Of a stretch of 64,000 nt of DNA, positions 34,495 to 42,627 are shown piece by piece. The position numbers and the translations under genes are program-made. This stretch comes from Algoriphagus sp. (lineage in GTDB: Bacteria > Bacteroidota > Bacteroidia > Cytophagales > Cyclobacteriaceae), in contig JAGXQZ010000065.1 of NCBI GenBank assembly GCA_018336015.1, forward strand, positions 27,789-91,788, read 5' to 3'. Position 1 is the first letter of the stretch, and each line of letters starts with the position of its first letter. The notes beneath the pieces were generated by a model. It was not told the DNA's origin, did no database searches, and saw nothing but the letters and a program-made list of their open reading frames with translations.

Positions 34495-37047
34495 ATGAGA
34501 CGATTTTCTTTTGTCTTTCTTTTGGCACTTGTTGCCAATTTCAGCTGGGCTCAAGACCTGAGCTATTACTTGCCCAAAGGCTACACTTACAATCCTAAAG
34601 TACCTACTCCAAAGCAGGTATTAGGCTATGAGGTAGGAGAATGGCATGTGACGCATGACCAGTTGGTGACGTACATGAAGGCTGTAGCGGCTGCATCAGA
34701 TCGGGTAAAATTTGAAGAAACCGGAAGATCTTACGAAAAGCGTCCTCAGACGCTTTTGACCATCACTTCCCCTGCCAACTTGGGCAAGCTCGACCAAATC
34801 AAAGCGGAGCGGGCAAAACTGCGTGACCCTGGCGCTTCTGTAAATATTCAGAATATGCCGGTAGTCATGTTTATGGGCTATTCAGTCCATGGCAATGAAC
34901 CCAGTGGGGCCAATGCGGCTCTCGTCGCTGCCTATCATTTTGCAGCAGCCAATGAAATCGCCGCCGATCTGGAAAATATCGTCTTGCTCCTAGATCCCGC
35001 AATTAATCCTGACGGACTTAATCGTTTTGCTTCTTGGGTTAATTCCCACAAAGCGTACATCATGAACGGTGATCCCGCTCAGCGTGAACTCAATGAAGCC
35101 TGGCCGAGAGGACGTACCAACCATTATTGGTTTGACCTAAACAGGGACTGGCTACCGGTACAGCATCCGGAGTCCAGAAACCGTGTGAAAGTATTCCAAA
35201 CTTGGCTGCCCAATATCCATCTGGACTTTCATGAGATGGGGACGAACAGCACGTTCTTTTTCCAGCCGGGAGTACCCTCGCGTGTCCATCCTTTGACTCC
35301 GAAGAAAAACTTTGAACTCACTGAGAAAATCGGCACCTATCACGCCAAAGCCCTCGATCAAATCGGGTCACTCTACTACAATCAGGAGAATTACGATGAT
35401 TTCTATTACGGAAAAGGCTCCACCTATCCGGATGTACAGGGTTCGATCGGGATTTTGTTTGAGCAGGCGAGCTCCAGAGGCCACCTACAGGAAAGCGCCA
35501 ATGGCATGCTGAGCTTCCCTTTTACGATTAGAAATCAGTTTACCGCCAACCTTTCTTCGTATCAGGCCGCCAAGGAAATGCGGGTAGAGCTCAATCAGTG
35601 GATGAAAGACTTCTACACCGAGATCAAAAACGAAACCACGGCGGATGTCAACAAAGCCTACATTTTTGGAGCAAAACAAGACGATGCCCGGAGCTTTCAC
35701 CTGGCAGACTTGATCTTGCAGCATGACATCAAAGTATTTGCACTGAAGGAGGATATCACCGTCAATGGCAAACAGTTTAAAAAAGAGACCTCCTACATCG
35801 TACCTGCCGATCAGCCGCAGTATCGATTGATCAAGGCCATGTTTGAGACACGGACCACGTTCCAGGACAGCTTGTTTTACGACATTTCGGCTTGGACCTA
35901 TCCCATGGCTTTCCACTTGGACTTCATGGCTCTGAATAGCAAGATTCTGAACCTTGCCAGTGTCAGTCAGGTGGACAAAAACAACTTTGCGCAAGCACCT
36001 GGAAAAGTGATCGGACAGCCCGGCGCCTATCAGTATGCGATGGAATGGACCGATTATTACGCTCCTAAAGCGGCTTATCAATTACTGAAAGCAGGATTTT
36101 TGGTGAGGGTATCCAATGCTGAATTCTCTACTGCTGAAGGAAAAGCCTTTGGAAGAGGATCCCTTCTGATCGATAAAGGAGAAAGTGGAATGGATAATCA
36201 AGCCTTCTTTGCGAAGCTTCAGGAAATCGCCCAAGGATCCCACGTAGACATTCATGCGCTGATGACCGGATATACCGGTGGGGCCAATTTGGGATCCACC
36301 TTCATGGCTCCTTTGAAAACTCCTACCATCGCGCTGTTGGTAGATGGTGGAGTAGACAGTGGCGAAGCGGGCGAAATCTGGCACTTGCTGGATCAGCGAA
36401 TGAAAATGCCGGTAACACTACTTCCTTTAGATGCAGTCGCTAGCTCCAATCTGGCAAGATACAATGTCATCCTCATGGCGGACGGAAGCTACAGCAGACT
36501 TGGTCAGGCGGGAGCTGCAGCCATCAAAAATTGGGTAAGTCAAGGAAATACACTCGTGGCCAAAGGTGGGGCTTTGCGCTGGTTGGCTCAGAATGAAATC
36601 GGCAATTTCACTTTCCGCACGGTGGACAACGAAGAAAAAGGACTTCAAAAGAGTTATGCTGACTTCGAAAATGCCACGGGATCCAAGCAGACGTTTGGGG
36701 CGATTTTCAAAGCAAACTTGGACACGACCCATCCAATAGGCTATGGCTACACAGAAAAGGAAATCTATACTTTCCGAAATGACAATTTCTTCCTTGAGCC
36801 ATCAGCAAATCCATATGCCAATCCACTAGTCTACACTGCCAACCCGCTGGCATCGGGATACCTTCACCCAAGTAATCTACCCGGGGTGAAAGAAAGCGCT
36901 GTAATCCGAGTTGCGGGTCAAGGCCGTGGCCGAATTATCGGCTTTGCGGACAATCCCAACTTCCGCGCCTTTTGGTTTGGCACGAACAAACTCTTTATGA
37001 ATTCCATCTTCTTCGGTCAAGTGATCGACGGAGGCACTACTCGATGA
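34495..37047 (+). CDS. M14-family zinc carboxypeptidase, secreted
   Basis: 850-aa protein with signal peptide (ending 'NFSWAQ'). The zinc site HGNE (His about residue 132, Glu about 135) and third ligand in 'DFHEMG' (about 246) match M14; 'FDLNRDW' is the Asn-Arg-Asp substrate contact and 'ILFEQASSRG' carries the catalytic Glu region. After the peptidase domain (about 60-350) there is a long C-terminal part (residues 380-850), with a class I GATase-like stretch ('VILMADGSYSRLGQAGAAAIKNWVSQG'). Substrate specificity is unknown. A terminator follows 9 bp after the stop. Confidence 0.9.
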   Translation: MRRFSFVFLLALVANFSWAQDLSYYLPKGYTYNPKVPTPKQVLGYEVGEWHVTHDQLVTYMKAVAAASDRVKFEETGRSYEKRPQTLLTITSPANLGKLDQIKAERAKLRDPGASVNIQNMPVVMFMGYSVHGNEPSGANAALVAAYHFAAANEIAADLENIVLLLDPAINPDGLNRFASWVNSHKAYIMNGDPAQRELNEAWPRGRTNHYWFDLNRDWLPVQHPESRNRVKVFQTWLPNIHLDFHEMGTNSTFFFQPGVPSRVHPLTPKKNFELTEKIGTYHAKALDQIGSLYYNQENYDDFYYGKGSTYPDVQGSIGILFEQASSRGHLQESANGMLSFPFTIRNQFTANLSSYQAAKEMRVELNQWMKDFYTEIKNETTADVNKAYIFGAKQDDARSFHLADLILQHDIKVFALKEDITVNGKQFKKETSYIVPADQPQYRLIKAMFETRTTFQDSLFYDISAWTYPMAFHLDFMALNSKILNLASVSQVDKNNFAQAPGKVIGQPGAYQYAMEWTDYYAPKAAYQLLKAGFLVRVSNAEFSTAEGKAFGRGSLLIDKGESGMDNQAFFAKLQEIAQGSHVDIHALMTGYTGGANLGSTFMAPLKTPTIALLVDGGVDSGEAGEIWHLLDQRMKMPVTLLPLDAVASSNLARYNVILMADGSYSRLGQAGAAAIKNWVSQGNTLVAKGGALRWLAQNEIGNFTFRTVDNEEKGLQKSYADFENATGSKQTFGAIFKANLDTTHPIGYGYTEKEIYTFRNDNFFLEPSANPYANPLVYTANPLASGYLHPSNLPGVKESAVIRVAGQGRGRIIGFADNPNFRAFWFGTNKLFMNSIFFGQVIDGGTTR

Positions 37048-37055
37048 GACATCAA

Positions 37056-37089
37056 AAATCCCGGATTTGCCTCCGGGATTTCTTTTTTT
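37056..37089 (+). terminator. intrinsic terminator of the M14 peptidase gene
   Basis: Perfect 10-bp stem AAATCCCGGA / TCCGGGATTT, loop TTTGCC, then C and seven T, beginning 9 bp after the stop. Confidence 0.9.
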
Positions 37090-37140
37090 CCACGCAAGGA
37101 AATTTAAATCTAAATTGACCTGATCTAAGTTTAACCGCTC

Positions 37141-38253
37141 ATGAAGAAAGCACTACCCATTTTCGCTGCCTTGTTCCTTTCTGCAGGAATACTCACCGCC
37201 CAAGAAATGGGCTTTGAGGAATATAATCCGCCCTCCACGCTGAAAGTCCCCCAAAACCCGGTGACACGTGCAAAATTCCCCTTTATTGACATCCACAGCC
37301 ATCAGGGAGGAATCAACAAATCCCGAATCGATCAGCTTCGCTCCGAAATGGACGAGCTCAACATGGGTATCATGATCAACCTAAGCGGGCGGGGTTTTGG
37401 TCAAGGAAACAGCAATGCCCAGCAGGAATACATCCGAGGCATGATGGGTGAGTTCAAAACGCATGCTCCTGGCAGATTTATGGTATTTACTAACCTAAAT
37501 TTTAACGGGTTTGGTGATCCAAACTGGACTGCGTTGGCAGTAAAAGAACTTGAGGAAGATGTAAAGGCAGGTGCTGTTGGTCTCAAGATTTACAAAAGTC
37601 TGGGCCTCACCTCCAAAGACAATAAGGGTAATCGTATCCCGGTGGATCATCCTGATCTGGACCCGGTCTGGGCAAAAGCTGGAGAACTCGGAATCCCTGT
37701 ACTGATTCACGCAGCAGACCCTGCTCAGTTTTGGCAGCCGATGGATGCCAACAATGAGCGTTGGCTAGAACTAAAACTTCACCCCAATCGTCGCCGATCT
37801 GATACTGATCCTGCTCCGTTTGAGCAGATCATTGCTGAGCAGCATCGTGTGTTTGCCAAGCATCCTAAGACAACGTTCATCAATGCACACATGGGTTGGA
37901 TGGCCAATGACCTCGATGCCGCCGGTGCCCATTTGGACAAATACCCGAATGTGAACTATGAGATTGGCGCAATCATTGCCGAGCTAGGCCGTCAACCCCG
38001 TCGGGCCAAGGAGTTTTTCATCAAGTATCAGGATCGCATTCTTTTTGGAAAAGATGCCTACAATAAAGAGGAGTTTTACACCTACTTCCGCGTGCTGGAG
38101 ACCGAGGATGAGTATTTTCCCTACTACAAAAAGTACCACGCCTTCTGGAGCATGTATGGATTGGGCCTGCCAGACGATGTGCTGAAAAAAGTCTATTACA
38201 AAAATGCACTCCGCATCGTCCCGGGATTGGATAAGACCTTGTTTCCTGAGTAA
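37141..38253 (+). CDS. Amidohydrolase family metal-dependent hydrolase, secreted
   Basis: 370-aa TIM-barrel amidohydrolase (amidohydro_2 type) with a signal peptide (ending 'GILTAQ'). Metal motif FIDIHSHQG (about residues 47-55), 'VGLKIYKSLG' (about 146), 'VLIHAADPAQF' (His about 188), 'TFINAHMGW' (His about 247) and the final Asp in 'ILFGKDAYNKE' (about 305). This is the order of the family that includes decarboxylases and lactonases; the substrate is not assignable. Monocistronic, followed by a long perfect hairpin. Confidence 0.87.
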   Translation: MKKALPIFAALFLSAGILTAQEMGFEEYNPPSTLKVPQNPVTRAKFPFIDIHSHQGGINKSRIDQLRSEMDELNMGIMINLSGRGFGQGNSNAQQEYIRGMMGEFKTHAPGRFMVFTNLNFNGFGDPNWTALAVKELEEDVKAGAVGLKIYKSLGLTSKDNKGNRIPVDHPDLDPVWAKAGELGIPVLIHAADPAQFWQPMDANNERWLELKLHPNRRRSDTDPAPFEQIIAEQHRVFAKHPKTTFINAHMGWMANDLDAAGAHLDKYPNVNYEIGAIIAELGRQPRRAKEFFIKYQDRILFGKDAYNKEEFYTYFRVLETEDEYFPYYKKYHAFWSMYGLGLPDDVLKKVYYKNALRIVPGLDKTLFPE

Positions 38254-38276
38254 TCGCAGACCATTGCTTTCAGTAG

Positions 38277-38327
38277 AAAAGCCACGGATGCACAGACCAT
38301 TATTTATCTGTGCATCCGTGGCTTTTT
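38277..38327 (+). terminator. long perfect hairpin/terminator after the amidohydrolase gene
   Basis: Arms GCCACGGATGCACAGA and its exact complement TCTGTGCATCCGTGGC (38281-38296 and 38307-38322), extended by AAAA/TTTT, with a 10-nt loop and T-run. The left arm resembles a second copy at 38495-38510, so it also belongs to a dispersed repeat family. Confidence 0.7.
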
Positions 38328-38379
38328 CTTAGATGTTGAAATAAATTACCTCTCCTCTGATTTTCGCTGATCTAGAAAA

Positions 38380-38420
38380 TCTGCGAAGATCCGCGACTTT
38401 TTCTGCGCAGATCTGCGGGA
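38380..38420. repeat. CTGCG-type dispersed intergenic repeat, copy 1
   Basis: Two related units, TCTGCGAAGATCCGCG and TCTGCGCAGATCTGCGGGA (38402-38420), lie between the amidohydrolase and TonB receptor genes. The second matches TCTGCGTAAATCAGCGGGA at 49047-49065 in 16 of 19 positions. No open reading frame covers it. Confidence 0.6.
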
Positions 38421-38437
38421 AATGTCCATTGCCTTTC

Positions 38438-38480
38438 AAAAAAAGTCCTGCTCCGATAGCAATCGGAGGAAAAGCAGGAC
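38438..38480 (-). terminator. intrinsic terminator of the TonB receptor gene
   Basis: On the minus strand: stem GTCCTGC...GCAGGAC with an inner TCCGAT/ATCGGA stem, then seven T. It lies about 60 bp past the receptor stop, after another hairpin (38495-38533). Confidence 0.82.
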
Positions 38481-38494
38481 AGCCTGAAAGTGTA

Positions 38495-38533
38495 GCCACA
38501 GATGCACAGATAAATAATCTGGGAATCTGTGGC
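38495..38533. repeat. GCCACAGAT inverted repeat just after the TonB receptor stop
   Basis: Arms GCCACAGAT (38495-38503) and ATCTGTGGC (38525-38533) with an inner AGAT/ATCT stem. It shares GCCACRGATGCACAGA with the hairpin at 38281, suggesting two copies of one repeat family flanking the spacer. Confidence 0.6.
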
Positions 38534-38542
38534 ACCTTTCCT

Positions 38543-40930
38543 TTAAAACTTCATCCTCAATCCCAATAGGAAGTTCGTCCCTGCCTGTGGATAGTAGAAG
38601 TTTTCCGTCACCAATTCACGGCCATTTCCTCCTGGAACAAAATAGCTAAAGGTGTAGCCATTTGGTTCATAGAGTTCATTGAAGAGATTGTTGATCAGCA
38701 AGTTGACTTCCAATCCTTTGAAGAATCTCGGTGTAGCCGAATAGCTGATTCGCAAATCGTTGGTAAAGAATGCGTCCAGTGATCTGGCTTCATTGGCTGT
38801 ATTGTCCAAAAACTGTCGGCCTACGTATTTGCTCAGCCAGTTGAGAGACAAGTTTTTGCTAGGCTTGTACTCGATGATCGCCGAGCCCACCACATTCGGT
38901 GAAAAAGCAATGTCTGTATTCGTATAAGCAAAGGTTTCTTGTCTGAAATCATCCACGCTGTAGTCATCGATGTACTCGGTAAACTCCCGGATTTTGTTTT
39001 GGCTAAGTGTAAGATTTCCGCCCAAGGTCCACACACTGGAAAGCTGATAAGCGGCATCCAATTCGATACCCGCACGGTAGGAAGAAGCTACATTTTCGCG
39101 GATGTAGGCACCTACATCGTTGATCTGACCAGTTAGAATCAGCTGATCTTTGTAGCCCATGTAGTAGAAGTTGGCGTTGTAGCTGAAGCCTCCTGCCTTG
39201 GCACGGACACCAGCCTCCACATTGTTCAAGCGTTCAGGTCTGGGTATTTCGGTGATGGGATTGTCTGTAAAATCCGAACGGGTGGGTTCTCGGTTGGCCA
39301 CGGCATAGCTTGCGTACCAGGTTTGATTTCCTTTTTCATAAGAGAACCCAAACTTGGGATTGAAAAAGGTATAATTGGCCTGTCCGTCCACAATTCTCAG
39401 ATCATCATTGACACCGATAAAGGAGTAATTGATCCCTCTCAACTGTAAGTCTCCAAAGAGATTCAAGCCCGGCTTGATCTCATAGGTTGCTTTGGTGTAG
39501 ATATTCCGATCATCCTTGATGGCATTGTTGTCGTAGTACCGATCGCGGATATTGGTATTGCCCGCAAATCGAGCCCAGATAATTTCTCCAAAATGACCTC
39601 CATCGTAGCGATTGGCACCGCCACCGATGATAAAGTCCAGCTTACCATCCGTAGATACATAATTTGCCGAACCGACGAATCCGTAGAAATCATTGTCCAG
39701 CCAACGGCGGCGGATGATATCGGACCGGGAAATGACCTCATTGCCAACCACCACATTGGGTAAATTGTACCGAGATAGACGATCATTCTCCCTGAACTGC
39801 TCATAATAGCCTCGGCCGTAGGTGTAATGAAGAGCGAGATTCGTTTTCCAATTGGATCCGACTTTTCCGGTGTAAATCAACTGGTAATGATCCTGCTGGT
39901 AATTGTCGGTTTCGTTGTCGTAGGTGTAAAAATTATCTCTTCTGTCTGTTTTCAGCTTGGATTCGGGAAGACCATACCAGCTTTGGTAAGTTTGCTCCCT
40001 TCCTGAGAAGGCAACGAGCTTAATGACGCTTTTTTCTCCATAATATCCACCAGATACAAACCAGCTATTTAGATCAGAAAAGGCTCGATCCACATAGCCA
40101 TCAGATGTGATTTTGGAAAGCCGGGCATCGACTGCAAAACGGTTATTAAGTAGGCCGGTTCCAGCTTTGACGGTATGTCTCCAAGTATTGAAAGATCCGA
40201 AACCTTTGTCCAGCTCTGCATAGGCTTCATCCCTTCGGGTGTCTGTCTGAAAGTTGAGACTAGCGCCAAAAGTGGCTGCCCCATTGGTGGAAGTTCCCAC
40301 TCCACGCTGGATTTGGACATTTTCGACCGAGGAAGCAAAGTCCGGCATATTTACCCAAAAGACTCCATGTGATTCTGCATCATTGAGTGGAATACCATTA
40401 ATGGTCGCATTAATTCGAGTTTGGTCAGAACCACGGATTCGAAGTCCCGTATAGCCAACGCCCGCCCCGGCATCGGAATAGCTCACTACGGATGGTGTAA
40501 AATTGAGCAAAATGGGAATATCCTGTCCCAAATTTCGCTTGGCAATTTCAGACTTATCCACATTGGAAAACGTAGTTGGGGTACTGCCAGAAGCTCTTGT
40601 TGCCGATACGATAAACTCCTCTGTCAGGAAGTCTTTAGATTCAAGTTTGACAACCAAGTCACCGGTGAAAGGAATGGCAATGGTCAGTCGCTCGGTCTCA
40701 TAGCCAAGGTAAGAAACCCGGATTTCAAGATTTCCCTGTGGTAGTTTATTGAGGGTAAATTGTCCATTTTCATCGGTAACGGTGCCGCGATTGGCTGTTT
40801 CGGTCCACACCGATGCTCCTGCCAAAGTCGCATTGCTTTGGGCATCTACTACTTTTCCGCTTAGGCTGTTTTGTGCCCACGCGGTCAACCCGGCTAGATA
40901 CAGGATCAAGCCTAGTATTACTTTTTTCAT
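38543..40930 (-). CDS. TonB-dependent outer membrane receptor, probable thiamine or precursor importer
   Basis: 795-aa outer membrane protein: signal peptide (ending 'LTAWAQ'), CarboxypepD-regulatory-like domain (about residues 21-105, 'LSGKVVDAQSNATLAGASV'), plug (about 110-240, with 'GYTGLRIRGSDQTRINATI' and 'IPLNDAESHG') and a 22-strand barrel ending in 'LLGLRMKF' with C-terminal Phe. Energy comes from TonB-ExbBD. Substrate is inferred from the TPP riboswitch upstream on the same strand (41086-41170), which would turn the gene off when thiamine diphosphate is high. No SusD partner gene is adjacent, consistent with a small-vitamin rather than glycan transporter. Confidence 0.9.
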   Translation of the reverse strand: MKKVILGLILYLAGLTAWAQNSLSGKVVDAQSNATLAGASVWTETANRGTVTDENGQFTLNKLPQGNLEIRVSYLGYETERLTIAIPFTGDLVVKLESKDFLTEEFIVSATRASGSTPTTFSNVDKSEIAKRNLGQDIPILLNFTPSVVSYSDAGAGVGYTGLRIRGSDQTRINATINGIPLNDAESHGVFWVNMPDFASSVENVQIQRGVGTSTNGAATFGASLNFQTDTRRDEAYAELDKGFGSFNTWRHTVKAGTGLLNNRFAVDARLSKITSDGYVDRAFSDLNSWFVSGGYYGEKSVIKLVAFSGREQTYQSWYGLPESKLKTDRRDNFYTYDNETDNYQQDHYQLIYTGKVGSNWKTNLALHYTYGRGYYEQFRENDRLSRYNLPNVVVGNEVISRSDIIRRRWLDNDFYGFVGSANYVSTDGKLDFIIGGGANRYDGGHFGEIIWARFAGNTNIRDRYYDNNAIKDDRNIYTKATYEIKPGLNLFGDLQLRGINYSFIGVNDDLRIVDGQANYTFFNPKFGFSYEKGNQTWYASYAVANREPTRSDFTDNPITEIPRPERLNNVEAGVRAKAGGFSYNANFYYMGYKDQLILTGQINDVGAYIRENVASSYRAGIELDAAYQLSSVWTLGGNLTLSQNKIREFTEYIDDYSVDDFRQETFAYTNTDIAFSPNVVGSAIIEYKPSKNLSLNWLSKYVGRQFLDNTANEARSLDAFFTNDLRISYSATPRFFKGLEVNLLINNLFNELYEPNGYTFSYFVPGGNGRELVTENFYYPQAGTNFLLGLRMKF

Positions 40931-40969
40931 GATTACTTTTTCCCTTTCGGGTGTTTGAGTGAAACATAA

Positions 40970-40990
40970 GAAAACCCAGGGGAGGTTTTC
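40970..40990 (-). promoter_or_regulatory. candidate expression-platform hairpin of the TPP riboswitch
   Basis: Minus-strand stem GAAAACC / GGTTTTC with a 7-nt loop, followed by TTATGTTT. It lies 40 bp before the receptor start and could act as a weak terminator or hide the start region. It is the only obvious hairpin near the start; a CGAAG/CTTCG hairpin lies further upstream. Confidence 0.3.
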
Positions 40991-41085
40991 CGTGATTGTT
41001 TACCCGTTTTGCGAAGCGGTACAGCAAGCAAATCCAACGAAGGCTAGCACTTCGGCAGAATCAATTCACATGTACGCTACGCTTT

Positions 41086-41170
41086 CTCATTTCCCTTCGC
41101 CGGCATTACCCGGATCAGGTCGTATGGGTATGATCTCAGCCCGTTGTATTAAGGCACCCCTTATGATCTG
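41086..41170 (-). ncRNA. TPP riboswitch (THI element)
   Basis: On the minus strand the conserved core is clear: AAGGGGTGCC, then CTGAGATCATACCC (the pyrimidine-binding CUGAGA element), then GACCTGATCCGGGTAATGCCGG and CGAAGGGAA. These are the invariant elements of the thiamine diphosphate riboswitch in the correct order and spacing. A Bacteroidota promoter (TACCTTTG at 41175-41182 with TTG 19 bp upstream) begins just before it, and the aptamer leads to the TonB receptor start 155 bp downstream. This 333-bp gap between the receptor and FAH genes holds the aptamer, its platform and promoter and nothing else that I see. Confidence 0.95.
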
Positions 41171-41174
41171 AGGA

Positions 41175-41204
41175 CAAAGGTAATTGGGAAAAGTTTTTTT
41201 CCAA
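41175..41204 (-). promoter_or_regulatory. promoter of the TPP-riboswitch/TonB receptor transcript
   Basis: Minus strand: -33 TTG (41202-41204), 19-bp spacer, -7 TACCTTTG (41175-41182), a good match to the Bacteroidota consensus (TTG-N19-TAnnTTTG). The riboswitch starts about 5 bp downstream, so position and function agree. Confidence 0.7.
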
Positions 41205-41263
41205 GGCCTTGGCTTCAATCCCTTTTTTATAAATTCATGGCCTAACCTCAAACCCATAACCTC

Positions 41264-42109
41264 ATGCGTCTTTATAAACTGATGGCCGGTACACTTTTAG
41301 AAACTGATTCTGAAATTTTTCTGGGTCCCGAATTGGATTGGGATCAACTCCTAGGACGGGAACATTTGCCCCAATTGCTTAAATCTGAGGCTACCCATTG
41401 GGAAAGAATTTCTGAAAGAGAAGCCGAGCAACTCAAATCTGAAGGCCTTTTGGCACCCATGGGAAATCAGGAAATCTGGGCTGCTGGAGTGACCTACTAC
41501 CGAAGCCGAACAGCTCGCATGGAGGAATCCAAAGATGCTGGAGGAGCGGATTTTTACGATAAAGTGTATGTAGCCGATAGACCCGAGCTATTTTTCAAAG
41601 CCACGGCCAGCCGAGTTACCAATCCGGGTGAGACGGTTAATATTCGAAAAGATTCCACTTGGGATGTGCCCGAGCCTGAGTTGACTTTGTTGATATCTCC
41701 GTCGGGAAAAGTACAAGGATTCACGGTAGGCAATGACATGAGCAGCCGAAGTATCGAGGGCGAAAATCCGCTCTATTTGCCTCAAGCAAAGGTGTATCAG
41801 GGCTGCGCATCGGTTGGTCCATGCATCTTGATCCAAGAAGAAATGTTGGATGATTCCACCAAGATCAGTTTGGAAATTCTAAGAGGCGGAAAAACCGAAG
41901 CATCAGGTGAAACCACTTTGGCTCAAATGAAACGAAAGCCACAGGAACTTGCCGATTGGTTGTTCCGAGCCAATACCTTCCCGATCGGTTGCCTGATGAT
42001 GACAGGAACAGGCATTGTGCCGGACAATTTTACCTTACAGGCTGGTGACGTGGTGAGGATCACCATTGAAGGCATCGGAACATTGGAAAATAAGGTAGGA
42101 TTGATCTAA
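41264..42109 (+). CDS. Fumarylacetoacetate hydrolase (FAH) family protein
   Basis: 281-aa protein with the FAH fold: 'WAAGVTYYRSR' (about residues 70-80), metal ligands in 'DVPEPELTLLI' (two Glu, about 133-141) and 'GFTVGNDMSSRSIEGENPLYLP' (Asp/Asn site, about 150-171), and 'GTGIVPDNFTLQAGDVVRI' near the end. The family includes acylpyruvate hydrolases, dioxohept-ene isomerases and 2-keto-3-deoxy-sugar enzymes such as L-fuconate-pathway hydrolases; substrate is not assignable. It precedes yjbQ by 3 bp and is divergent from the TonB receptor. Confidence 0.87.
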   Translation: MRLYKLMAGTLLETDSEIFLGPELDWDQLLGREHLPQLLKSEATHWERISEREAEQLKSEGLLAPMGNQEIWAAGVTYYRSRTARMEESKDAGGADFYDKVYVADRPELFFKATASRVTNPGETVNIRKDSTWDVPEPELTLLISPSGKVQGFTVGNDMSSRSIEGENPLYLPQAKVYQGCASVGPCILIQEEMLDDSTKISLEILRGGKTEASGETTLAQMKRKPQELADWLFRANTFPIGCLMMTGTGIVPDNFTLQAGDVVRITIEGIGTLENKVGLI

Positions 42110-42112
42110 ACG

Positions 42113-42541
42113 ATGTCACTTTACTTTCAAAAACAACTCAAACTTCCTAATTATCCTCAAGGCTATCACCTGATTACTGATCTGGTGGTACGGTCTATTC
42201 CTGAAATAAAGGAAATCCGAATCGGATTTTTGCAGGTGTTTATTCAGCACACTTCTGCGGGGCTGTGCATCAATGAAAACGCTGATCCGACGGTAAGAAA
42301 GGATTTTAAGACTTTCATAAATGAATTAATACCAGAGACTTATCCACGATTTGTCCACAAAGATGAGGGTGCTGACGACATGCCGGCGCATATCAAAAGT
42401 GCTTTTTTCGGTACAAGCGTTCAGATTCCCATCAGCGGTGGACAACTTGCCTTAGGAATCTGGCAGGGGATTTATCTTTGTGAATTTAGGCACCATGGAG
42501 GCCTTCGAAACTTAGTCCTTACTGCTTTTGGCACTTCCTAA
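42113..42541 (+). CDS. YjbQ/UPF0047 family protein
   Basis: 142-aa protein of the UPF0047 family, normal length. Hallmarks seen are 'QVFIQHTSAGLCINENADP' (about residues 42-60), 'HKDEGADDMPAHIKSAFFG' (about 82-100), 'GTSVQIPISGGQLALGIWQGIYLCEFR' and a C-terminal arm. YjbQ has reported weak thiamine-phosphate-synthase activity, which is curious next to a TPP riboswitch gene, but it is on the opposite side and no riboswitch precedes it. It is the second gene of the FAH transcript. Confidence 0.92.
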   Translation: MSLYFQKQLKLPNYPQGYHLITDLVVRSIPEIKEIRIGFLQVFIQHTSAGLCINENADPTVRKDFKTFINELIPETYPRFVHKDEGADDMPAHIKSAFFGTSVQIPISGGQLALGIWQGIYLCEFRHHGGLRNLVLTAFGTS

Positions 42542-42578
42542 TCCATTGAAAATCCTTGATCACCATTAATAAAATTCC

Positions 42579-42610
42579 TTGGATTGGCTGTTGAAGCAAA
42601 CTTATTTTTG
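42579..42610 (+). promoter_or_regulatory. promoter of the DUF5916 gene
   Basis: TTG (42579-42581), 21-bp spacer and TATTTTTG (42603-42610) match TTG-N19-21-TAnnTTTG; the ATG is 17 bp downstream of the -7 element. Confidence 0.5.
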
Positions 42611-42627
42611 CACGATTACGACCTTAC

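Noticed and set aside
35485..36081. 198-aa minus-strand ORF inside the M14 peptidase gene
   Set aside because: Antisense shadow; composition is typical of reversed coding, with no domain.
38260..38540. CRISPR array
   Set aside because: Repeats here are inverted and irregular, without uniform spacers; no cas gene in the window.
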